From Verrucomicrobia bacterium LP2A (GTDB taxonomy: Bacteria > Verrucomicrobiota > Verrucomicrobiia > Methylacidiphilales > Methylacidiphilaceae), in assembly GCA_000526255.1 (NCBI GenBank), contig JAFS01000001.1:806001-870000 (forward strand): 64,000 nucleotides of DNA, in the 5' to 3' direction. The notes below the pieces were generated by a model. That model was not told where the DNA came from. It saw only the letters and a program-made list of their open reading frames with translations, and did no database searches. Positions 56,133-64,000 of the stretch are shown here, piece after piece. The position numbers were made by a program, and so were the translations under genes. Within the stretch, counting starts at the first letter, position 1, and every line of letters begins with the position of its first letter.

Positions 56133-56163
56133 TTGAGCGGCACTTCCGGGAAGTGCCGCTCAA
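56133..56163. terminator. Long hairpin between the small gene and rbcS
   Basis: A 13-bp perfect stem (arm TTGAGCGGCACTT) with a five-base CCGGG loop. It sits between two convergent genes and could stop both. No clear T tract follows on either strand, so termination may be inefficient or factor-assisted, or it may protect the rbcS 3' end. Confidence 0.5.
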
Positions 56164-56192
56164 GCTCCCGTGATTCCTCGCCTAAGCGCCGG

Positions 56193-56609
56193 TTAGTAGC
56201 GATGGCCCGGAGGCTTCTGGGCGGCGTAGGGACGGGTGGTGTAGCGGATCTGCCGGTCCGCGGCCTCCATCCGGTCGAGGAAGAAGCCGGGCTCCTCCTT
56301 CGGCCGCTGCACCAGAAACGAGAGCATCGTGGTCTGATACCCCTGCTGCCGGTTGTAGCCGTTGATCCGAATGTAGTCCTGAGGACGGGCCTTCCGGCAC
56401 TCCGCCAACTCGTGCATCACCCCCGCCGCGTCCTTCAGATCAAAGAGCGGCAGCCCCCACATCTCCCAGTAGACATTCCGCGGATGCGGGTCGTCGGTAC
56501 ACTCGATGCTCACCGCCCATTCGTTGCCCAGGCAGTACTCCACCTGCGCCCCAATCTCCTCCTCGGTCAAATCCGGCAGATACGAAAAAGTCCCTTGCGT
56601 CAGTCTCAT
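56193..56609 (-). CDS. rbcS: RuBisCO small subunit (red-type form I)
   Basis: A 138-residue subunit of ribulose-1,5-bisphosphate carboxylase. The start [19 protein letters not shown], the [14 protein letters not shown] segment and the C-terminal extension ([22 protein letters not shown]) fit the red-type small subunit, which has a longer C-terminal hairpin than plant or cyanobacterial types. GGAAGGAGAAAGCG precedes ATG 56609. It lies 14 bases after rbcL. Confidence 0.95.
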   Translation of the reverse strand: MRLTQGTFSYLPDLTEEEIGAQVEYCLGNEWAVSIECTDDPHPRNVYWEMWGLPLFDLKDAAGVMHELAECRKARPQDYIRINGYNRQQGYQTTMLSFLVQRPKEEPGFFLDRMEAADRQIRYTTRPYAAQKPPGHRY

Positions 56610-56623
56610 CGCTTTCTCCTTCC

Positions 56624-58210
<1,587 letters not shown>

Positions 58211-59149
58211 ATGGATGTGACACTGCAGCAACTGCGGCTCTTCGAGGCGATCGCCCATCACCGGAGCTTCACCAAGGCGGCCGAGGCCGTTCACTTGACT
58301 CAGCCGGCCGTCTCGATCTCGATCAAGCGCTTCGAGGAGACCGTCGGTCTCCCGCTCTTCGAGCGCATCGGCAAGAAAGTCTATCTCACCCGCGCAGGGG
58401 AGGCCTTGGCGGAGCAGATTCGCGTCATTCGCCGCGAGGTCGATGCCCTGGGCAATCTCGTGCTGTCGCTTCAAGGAGGAGTCCAGGGTCCGCTGCGCAT
58501 CGCGGGAGTCACCACCTGTAAATATTTCATGCCCCATCTGCTGGGAGCCTTCGTCCGCTTCTATCCCGGAGTGCGTCCGAGCCTGACGGTCACTAACCGG
58601 GCGCGAGTACTGCAACGGCTTGGGGAAAACCAGGACGACCTGGTTGTGATGGGTCAGGTGCCCGAAGGTCTTCCGGTGGAAACCTTTCCCTTTTTGGACA
58701 ACTCTCTTGTCGTCGTCGGCTGGGCGGATCACCCGCTTGCCGGGAGGCGGAATATCCCACTGCGGGATCTGCTCCAGGAGCGGTTCTTGAGTCGCGAGCC
58801 CGGCTCCGGAACGCGCGCGGCCGCCGATCAAGCCTTTCGACGCGAACGAATGGCCATCGAGCCCTACATGGAGCTCGGCAGCAGCGAGGCCATCAAGCAG
58901 GCCGTGATCGCTGGCCTGGGCATCTCGGTGCTTTCCGCGCGCAATATCCGTCTCGAGGTGGAACAGGGACGTCTTCGCATCCTCGATGTCGTCGGCTTTC
59001 CTCTGCAACGGCACTGGTATGCCGTCCATCCCAAGGGAAAGCATCTCTCCCGGACCGCAGAAGCCTTTCTCGCCTTTCTCGGCACAGAAGGCGCCGCCAT
59101 CCTGGAAGACGAGCCGAACGGAGCCGCTTTGCCTCCGGCTAAGGGGTAA
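58211..59149 (+). CDS. cbbR: LysR-type regulator of the RuBisCO operon
   Basis: A 312-residue LysR regulator. The winged helix-turn-helix is at about residues 3-60 (LRLFEAIAHHRSFTKAAEAVHLTQPAVSISIKRFEE), followed by a periplasmic-binding-like effector domain. Its divergent position and 126-base shared promoter region with rbcL identify it as CbbR, which in other autotrophs senses metabolites such as RuBP or NADPH. Its own 3' end overlaps the convergent flavoprotein gene by 11 bases. Confidence 0.88.
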   Translation: MDVTLQQLRLFEAIAHHRSFTKAAEAVHLTQPAVSISIKRFEETVGLPLFERIGKKVYLTRAGEALAEQIRVIRREVDALGNLVLSLQGGVQGPLRIAGVTTCKYFMPHLLGAFVRFYPGVRPSLTVTNRARVLQRLGENQDDLVVMGQVPEGLPVETFPFLDNSLVVVGWADHPLAGRRNIPLRDLLQERFLSREPGSGTRAAADQAFRRERMAIEPYMELGSSEAIKQAVIAGLGISVLSARNIRLEVEQGRLRILDVVGFPLQRHWYAVHPKGKHLSRTAEAFLAFLGTEGAAILEDEPNGAALPPAKG

Positions 59150-60431
59150 CGGGAGAGGCGCCCGAGCGGACGACGGGATTCCGATGATAATCGAGGGCGG
59201 GAGCCAGTCGCCAATGCCGCTGGAGCACGCAGAGCAGATAAAAGAGCTTCACCCGGAGCCAGAGAGACAGATTGAGGTCGCTGTTTCCCGCGAGAAGATG
59301 AATGACGGCCTTCTTCATGGCCCGGGGCGGGCGCGGCGTCATGAAGACCTCGAAGGAGCGATCATCGTAGAACATCCGGATCATCTCTTCGAAACGGCGC
59401 GCGAGCGCATGGACCCGCCGGGTATATACGCGCTGTTGCCTGGAGGAGAATCCACCCGATCCCTCAGGTTGAGCCAGGATCATCTCGGCCGCCGCCACCC
59501 CACCCTCCAAGGCGACCGTCACACCCGAGGAAAAGACTGGATCCAGGAACCCGGCCGCATCCCCTGCCGCCAGCCACCGGGAACCAGCCAGATGTTCCAA
59601 GCGGTAGGTATAGTCCGCCGTCGTCCGGAAGGGAGAGATCGCTTCCGCCTTTTCCAGGCGCCCGCTCAGCTCCCTGCTCTCCCGCACCGTCGCCTCGAAG
59701 AGCTCCCGAGGACCTCCCTTCCCATCCTGAAACGCCCCAAGCGGCCTCACCATGCCCACCGATGTCTTTTCCTCATCGAGGGGAATCAACCAGAACCAGC
59801 CGCCAGAGAGGCGAACCACCGTGATGTTTCCCGCAGCTTTCCCCGGGCTGCGCCGCACATTCCGGAAATGGGCGTAGACCGCCATCTTCTTCGGGATGCC
59901 CAGATCGGTTTTGGCCAAGCGCAGGACCTTGCCCAAGAATGGTTCCCGTCCCGTCGCATCGATGAGCCAACGCCCTTGGGCCCGCTCGATCTTCCCGCCA
60001 AGCTCATACTCCACCTCGACCCCATCCGGCCCCTCCCGGAAGCTCCGAGCCGAGGCCCCGACATGGATGGTCGCTCCCGATTCCCTGGCATGATCGAGGA
60101 GAAGAGCGTCGAACTTCGCCCGCTCTACCTGAAAGGTCTTGTCGTAGGGCGCGGCCAGGCTCTCTCCGAACCAGAAGCAGCGAAAGCCGCTCCCATCGCT
60201 CAAGACAAACTCGGCTCCGGGCTTGATCATGAATCCCGCCTTTTGCACCTTTTCCCAGATCCCGATCTTCGCCAGATCCCGATTGCAAAAGGGCAAGAGC
60301 GATTCCCCGATATGAAAACGAGGAAAGGTCTCTTTCTCGAGAAGCAGGACCCGCTTTCCGCTCCGGGCAAGGAGGCTTGCGGCGGTGCATCCGGCCGGGC
60401 CGCCTCCCACGATGATGACGGCGTCGTTCAT
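59139..60431 (-). CDS. FAD-dependent oxidoreductase (halogenase/GGR-like)
   Basis: A 430-residue flavoprotein of the group that includes tryptophan halogenases and geranylgeranyl reductases. The FAD motif VIIVGGGPAGCTAASLLARSG is at the N-terminus, FPRFHIGESLLP is the substrate-side motif of the group, and GDAAGFLDPVFSSGV is the second FAD motif. The halogenase WxWxIP motif is not complete: it reads GGWFWLIPLDE, close to the pattern of PKS-tailoring flavoenzymes. Its start overlaps the ACP stop (ATGA), so it likely acts on an ACP-bound substrate; that is inference. Confidence 0.8.
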   Translation of the reverse strand: MNDAVIIVGGGPAGCTAASLLARSGKRVLLLEKETFPRFHIGESLLPFCNRDLAKIGIWEKVQKAGFMIKPGAEFVLSDGSGFRCFWFGESLAAPYDKTFQVERAKFDALLLDHARESGATIHVGASARSFREGPDGVEVEYELGGKIERAQGRWLIDATGREPFLGKVLRLAKTDLGIPKKMAVYAHFRNVRRSPGKAAGNITVVRLSGGWFWLIPLDEEKTSVGMVRPLGAFQDGKGGPRELFEATVRESRELSGRLEKAEAISPFRTTADYTYRLEHLAGSRWLAAGDAAGFLDPVFSSGVTVALEGGVAAAEMILAQPEGSGGFSSRQQRVYTRRVHALARRFEEMIRMFYDDRSFEVFMTPRPPRAMKKAVIHLLAGNSDLNLSLWLRVKLFYLLCVLQRHWRLAPALDYHRNPVVRSGASPVTP

Positions 60432-60703
60432 TTCTCCTCACCGACCTGCTGTTCCAGGAGCCAGCTCCGCAGCGTAGTCAAGTTCTCCAGGACCTTTCGC
60501 GCCATGTCCGGGTCTTGCAGGGCGACCCCATACCTCCGCTCGAGCTCCGCGGTCAGCTGGAGGGCATCGATCGAATCGAGCCCGATGCCGTTCGGACCAA
60601 AAAAAGGAGTCTTCTCCCCGATGCTTTCGACCGGGATGCGGAGCATGCAACATTCCACCAAAAGAGCGCGCAGGTCGTCGTGCGTTACAGATTGATTGGT
60701 CAT
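60428..60703 (-). CDS. Acyl carrier protein
   Basis: A 91-residue ACP. The phosphopantetheine serine is Ser44 in GIGLDSIDALQLTAELE. It differs from the housekeeping AcpP in having a more Cys- and Arg-containing first helix and a C-terminal extension. It pairs with the flavoprotein on the same strand and diverges from the ketosynthase gene; a dedicated secondary lipid or polyketide role is likely. Confidence 0.85.
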   Translation of the reverse strand: MTNQSVTHDDLRALLVECCMLRIPVESIGEKTPFFGPNGIGLDSIDALQLTAELERRYGVALQDPDMARKVLENLTTLRSWLLEQQVGEEK

Positions 60704-60840
60704 CTGGTGGCAAGGTCTGGTGTATATAGAAAAAAGGTCGTGGCGAAGTCGATTCGAAACTTTTTCCTTCCCGCCGATCCTTCCCTCGGAAGAGACCTCG
60801 GTCTCTTTTTCCCGGATCGTCCCTTTTCTCCTGCTCGAGT
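60704..60840. promoter_or_regulatory. Divergent control region, ACP and ketosynthase genes
   Basis: 137 bases. On the minus strand a TATATACA element lies at about 60712-60720, only nine or so bases upstream of the ACP start, which would leave a very short leader. The plus side has T-rich runs but no clear promoter pair. Confidence 0.3.
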
Positions 60841-62085
60841 ATGATGCACGTTATGGCCTCGCAGCGCGAAGCAAGACCTGTCGTCGTGGTGACCGGAATC
60901 GGCATGGTCACAGCCCTCGGCGTGGATGTCGCCTCTTCCTGGGATCGGATGCTCGAGGGGAAGGACGGGGCGCGACCGGTCGATCTCTTTGCCACCGAGG
61001 GATGCCGCTGCCGCTCGGCCGCCCAAGCGGCCCTGCCACCACTTCCCTCGCTCGCTCCGCCCGAGCTCCGCAAGCTCCCTCGCGCCTCGCGGCTGGCCAT
61101 TCCCGCCGCGCGGGAAGCCCTCGCGCAGGCCGGTCTCCTGGCCGCCGATCAGCGGGCAAGGCTTCCGCAGATGCCCCTCTGCCTCGCGACAACCGAAGGA
61201 GGCATGGAGTTCGGAGAGCGATTTCTTGAGGAACTTCTCGCGGGCCGGAAAGGGCGTCTCCAATGGGTCGGCCGCTACCAGCCCCATCAGCAGGCCATTG
61301 ATCTTCAGCGAGCCTTCGGCCTGCGCGGCCGCTCCGTCGTGATCGCCAACTCCTGCTCGAGCGGGGCTGATGCCCTCGGTTATGCCGCCCAGATGATCTG
61401 GTCCGGGGAAGCGGCCTGCGTGCTGGCGGGAGGGTTCGAGGCTCTCGCGGAGACAGTCTTCGTCGGATTCGACTCGCTGCGGATCCTCACGACCGATCGC
61501 TGCGCCCCATTCGACCGAGGGCGAACCGGGCTCTTGCTTGGAGAAGGGGCCGCCTTCCTCATACTCGAGAGCCTGGAACATGCATCGGGCCGCCACGCAC
61601 GGCCGCTCTGCCGGATCACCGGATATGGCCAAGCGACCGATCTCCATCACCTCACCCAGCCCGCTCCCGACGGCAGCGCTCTCTGTCGAGCCATCGAGTC
61701 GGCTCTCGCCCAGGCCAAGGTGGAACCAGAGACAATCGGCTACCTGAATGCGCACGGGACCGGCACTTCCTTGAATGACGAATCGGAAGCGCGTGCGTAT
61801 TCCCGATTCTTCGGCGTCGGCTGGCAGATTCCACGGATGAGTAGCGTCAAGGCGATGATCGGCCATACGCTGGGGGCCGCCGGAGCGATCGAAGCCGTCT
61901 TTTCCATCCTCGCCCTGCAAACAGGCCGTCTTCCTCCGCAGTGGAACTCCGTCTCTCCCCTTCCCGAGGTCGAGCAAGCGCTGGTCCGACCTGGGGAGTC
62001 CCCCCGGCCGCTCAGCCACGTGATGAGCGCAAACGTCGGGTTTGGCGGCTCCAACTCCACTCTGGTCTTTTCGTCTCATGGTTGA
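60841..62085 (+). CDS. Beta-ketoacyl-ACP synthase (FabF-like)
   Basis: A 414-residue condensing enzyme of the KAS II type. Cys172 in ANSCSSGADALG, His305 in NAHGTGTSLND and His342 in MIGHTLGAAG form the complete triad. It elongates ACP-bound chains by decarboxylative Claisen condensation. The start could also be ATG 60853; neither has a good ribosome site. It overlaps the ketosynthase-like gene by eight bases. Pairing with a Cys-less partner recalls KS/chain-length-factor pairs of type II polyketide and aryl polyene systems. Confidence 0.9.
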   Translation: MMHVMASQREARPVVVVTGIGMVTALGVDVASSWDRMLEGKDGARPVDLFATEGCRCRSAAQAALPPLPSLAPPELRKLPRASRLAIPAAREALAQAGLLAADQRARLPQMPLCLATTEGGMEFGERFLEELLAGRKGRLQWVGRYQPHQQAIDLQRAFGLRGRSVVIANSCSSGADALGYAAQMIWSGEAACVLAGGFEALAETVFVGFDSLRILTTDRCAPFDRGRTGLLLGEGAAFLILESLEHASGRHARPLCRITGYGQATDLHHLTQPAPDGSALCRAIESALAQAKVEPETIGYLNAHGTGTSLNDESEARAYSRFFGVGWQIPRMSSVKAMIGHTLGAAGAIEAVFSILALQTGRLPPQWNSVSPLPEVEQALVRPGESPRPLSHVMSANVGFGGSNSTLVFSSHG

Positions 62086-63136
62086 TCGCCTCCTTCTCCA
62101 TGCGCGTGCGGTTGGCGTGGTTTCTCCCGCAGGCTTCGGGGCCGAAAGCCTCATCCAGCGGACCCCGCCCAAGGAGCATGCCATGCAACTCTCTTCTTCC
62201 CCGTCCAGGAGCTTCCCCATCTTCGCGGTCGATCGATCCCATCCCCGATGGCGCACATGGGCGGAAGAGCCGCGGCTTCGCCGCGCCGGCGGCCTGGCGC
62301 AATTCCTTCTCGAGGCGATCCAGCAGGCGCTTGCGGGGATCGATGAGCCATCGAGACAGCGCATGGGGCTCATCGCGGTCCTCAACAACGGGAGCATCGC
62401 CCATATTGCACGCTTCTTCTCCGGCTATCGAAGCCAGGGGCGACGATTTGCCAGCCCCCTTCTCTTTCCCGAAACCGTTTACAACGCGGCAACCAGCCAC
62501 GCGGCAGCCGTACTCGGGCTCGGCGGTCCTAGTTGCTCGCTCGTCGGCGATGAATCCGCCTGGATTGAAGGGCTCCGCATGGCAAGGGTCTGGCTTGAGC
62601 TCGGGCACGCATCCACAGTGCTTCTCGCTGCATCCGAAGAGATTACCACTGCGAGCCTAGCCGCCTTTCAGTGCGCCGGCTGGCTTCGCGGCTCTCGTCC
62701 CTTTCGACCTGCGGAGGGCGCGGTTGCCCTCCTTCTGACCGTCCAACCGGAAAGCGCCCTCTTTGCTCTCGAAGCAGCACCGATCAGCCTCCCCTATACG
62801 AGCCGAAAGGAGCTGCTTCCGGTTGCCGCCCGACTCGCCCGAAAGATGCCGACGCATCTTCCCGTCTACCCGACGGCCCAAGGCTCCTGGCTCGGTCCGC
62901 TCGAAAAGGCCGTGCTCGGTTCCCACCCTGTAGCGGAACCCTACCCATACCTCGGAGAAGCCTTCCCGGTTTCCTCCGGATGGCAGACGATCCGCGCCGC
63001 CACCCTTCTCTCCGAAGGGCGACCGGAAATCCTCGTTCCGATTTGGGGCAGCAGCCATCAGCTTTCGTGGCTCCATCTCCGACTCGTCCGACGCGGCCGG
63101 CTCCCCATCCCGCCGCTGGGCCGATCAGAAGCATGA
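62078..63136 (+). CDS. Ketosynthase-like protein lacking the active cysteine
   Basis: A 352-residue thiolase-fold protein matching the N-terminal half of ketosynthases: LFPETVYNAATSHAAAVLGLGGPSCSLVGDESA (split: LFPETVYNAATSHAAA and GGPSCSLVGDESAW). The catalytic cysteine of the elbow is replaced by the Asp158-Glu159 region, and the His motifs of the second half are missing. It should be a KS-beta or chain-length-factor-like partner of the upstream enzyme rather than an independent synthase. ATG 62078 lies inside the previous gene, so the two are coupled. Confidence 0.7.
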   Translation: MVDRLLLHARAVGVVSPAGFGAESLIQRTPPKEHAMQLSSSPSRSFPIFAVDRSHPRWRTWAEEPRLRRAGGLAQFLLEAIQQALAGIDEPSRQRMGLIAVLNNGSIAHIARFFSGYRSQGRRFASPLLFPETVYNAATSHAAAVLGLGGPSCSLVGDESAWIEGLRMARVWLELGHASTVLLAASEEITTASLAAFQCAGWLRGSRPFRPAEGAVALLLTVQPESALFALEAAPISLPYTSRKELLPVAARLARKMPTHLPVYPTAQGSWLGPLEKAVLGSHPVAEPYPYLGEAFPVSSGWQTIRAATLLSEGRPEILVPIWGSSHQLSWLHLRLVRRGRLPIPPLGRSEA

Positions 63137-63158
63137 TCACGACCGAAAGTGCTCTCCT

Positions 63159-64000
63159 TCACGATGCCCGCCCTTCGCTGCTTTCCTGCCGATCCGTCGC
63201 CACGTCCCCAACGGAAGACGCGGGAATCGACCCGCGCGAAGACAGGGGAGAAACCGAAGAACGGAGCGAGGAAGAGACGGCGATCCAGCTGTCGGGACTC
63301 GGCTCAGAGCCCGCCTCCTCGATCGCACGCAAGACCCGCTCCTCCGTCATGATCCAGCGGCCCGGGCGATAGAGAGGGTAATCGTCCCTCCATGCGCTCG
63401 GAGTCAGGTTGATGGTCGCCAGGTTCGCTCCCGCCCGGAGCGCCCGCACATACCCGGAAGCGTGGCAGAGGTTCAAGGCGCTCACGGCCGGGATCACCCA
63501 GTGAGGCGAGGAGAGCCGGAGGATGGCGACCGCGTTGAGCGTTCGTTCGAGATCCGCCGCCTGCGCCCCAGAAAGAGGGGTCCCTTCGCCAGGAATGAAT
63601 GGGCTCACGCTGCACCCGGCGAGCGGCAGCGAGCAGAGCAGGTCGAGCGTCTCTGCCGCCCGGTCCGGAGTCTCCTCCGGCAGTCCATGGATCCAGCCCG
63701 AGGAGACGCTCCAACCCGTTTGCGCAAGATACCGGATCGCCTCGAGCCGCCGCTCGAGCGTGCCCGGGCACCGCAGGAGCCGATAGTGCGCGGCATCTCC
63801 CGTTTCGATCTTCAGGATATAACCCCGCGCCCCCGCCTGCTTGAGCTCGTCGTAGAGACGAAGATCGAAGGTTCCAAGGCAGGCGCTGATGCCCAGACGG
63901 CTCTCATTCGCCAGCTCTTCGATCACCGGCAGCACGACCTCCCGCAGGACGACGGGATCCTCCCCGGCCTGGAAATTGAGATCCGTGACCGATGCCGGCA
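63159..64000 (-). CDS. HydE/BioB-like radical SAM protein, N-terminus beyond right edge
   Basis: The frame is open to the window edge, so 280 codons of the 3' part are visible. LNFQAGEDPVVLREVVLPVIEEL, GYILKIETGDAAHYRLL and GWIHGLPEETPDRAAETLDLL plus FIPGEGTPLSG match the barrel of HydE-like radical SAM enzymes. The CxxxCxxC cluster motif must lie outside. The last 60 residues after IEEAGSEPSPDSW are Ser-rich and of low complexity, so the natural end may be disordered. Whether it is a hydrogenase maturase or a relative with another substrate is unknown. Confidence 0.7.
   Translation of the reverse strand, partial: PASVTDLNFQAGEDPVVLREVVLPVIEELANESRLGISACLGTFDLRLYDELKQAGARGYILKIETGDAAHYRLLRCPGTLERRLEAIRYLAQTGWSVSSGWIHGLPEETPDRAAETLDLLCSLPLAGCSVSPFIPGEGTPLSGAQAADLERTLNAVAILRLSSPHWVIPAVSALNLCHASGYVRALRAGANLATINLTPSAWRDDYPLYRPGRWIMTEERVLRAIEEAGSEPSPDSWIAVSSSLRSSVSPLSSRGSIPASSVGDVATDRQESSEGRAS

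Noticed and set aside
63133-63372. Plus-strand 79-residue frame overlapping the KS-like stop by ATGA
   Set aside because: It runs antisense to the radical SAM gene, whose barrel motifs are clear, and its product is low-complexity and charged. The first 26 bases lie outside the radical SAM frame, so it is not fully excluded.

Overview
The window looks like a stretch of core chromosome from a GC-rich acidophilic verrucomicrobial methanotroph of the Methylacidiphilaceae, closest in style to Methylacidimicrobium. This is an inference from several things together: red-type form I RuBisCO with a divergent CbbR, a complete gap-pgk-tpiA-secG run, the YceD-rpmF-plsX-fabH order, PII/GlnA/GlnE nitrogen control, a Mg-type HemB, and compact operons with many ATGA and GTGA start/stop overlaps. 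No methane monooxygenase, rRNA or other decisive marker lies inside the window, so the genus is not proven. I see no insertion sequence, CRISPR array or prophage.

Layout. 1-7.6 kb: a coiled-coil protein cut by the left edge, an exported barrel-like protein, three overlapping glycosyltransferase genes (GT2, GT-D, GT2), a DUF4013 membrane protein, a degenerate cysteine-desulfurase homologue and a PAP2 phosphatase. 7.7-11.2 kb, minus strand: glnA, glnB, hinT and nrdR, with sigma-54-like promoter candidates before glnA and glnB. 11.6-14.4 kb: YceD-like protein, L32, plsX, fabH. 14.4-15.7 kb, minus strand: a plasmid-style ParA ATPase with a putative DNA-binding partner. 15.8-18.3 kb: purF, purM. 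18.4-21.8 kb, minus strand: tmRNA, smpB, rpoZ, a zinc-ribbon coiled-coil protein, a SIMPL-domain protein and tRNA-Val(GAC). 21.9-25.1 kb: rdgB, a sugar nucleotidyltransferase, a Xer recombinase and rnc, whose 3' end overlaps convergent glnE. 27.7-36.3 kb: hemB, upp, a biotin synthase, a rhodanese/SufE/unknown trio, and a minus-strand operon of an ATP-grasp-like protein with sucC and sucD. 36.7-42.4 kb: trxB, tig-clpP-clpX, mnmA-cutA. 42.4-45.1 kb, minus strand: a Ppx/GppA phosphatase and an exported MsrB-MsrA fusion. 45.2-52.3 kb: gap-pgk-tpiA-secG followed by an oligopeptide transporter (binding protein and two permeases, no ATPase genes). 52.3-58.1 kb, minus strand: a small hydrolase-like gene, acnA, then rbcL-rbcS, with a 51-codon plus-strand gene between acnA and rbcS. 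58.2-64 kb: cbbR, then a lipid/polyketide-like locus (flavoprotein and ACP diverging from a ketosynthase and a cysteine-less ketosynthase-like protein), and the 3' part of a HydE/BioB-like radical SAM gene at the right edge.

Working together: GlnA, its adenylylating enzyme GlnE and the PII sensor GlnB form a nitrogen-assimilation regulatory set. RuBisCO with Gap, Pgk and TpiA covers the fixation, reduction and triose steps of the Calvin cycle under a likely CbbR switch, while AcnA and SucCD serve the TCA cycle. SmpB, tmRNA, trigger factor and ClpXP form a translation-rescue and protein-quality-control set. The least ordinary parts are the desulfurase homologue that lacks its PLP lysine, the ACP/ketosynthase locus at the right end, the plasmid-like ParA pair, and the sigma-54-like sites on the gln genes.
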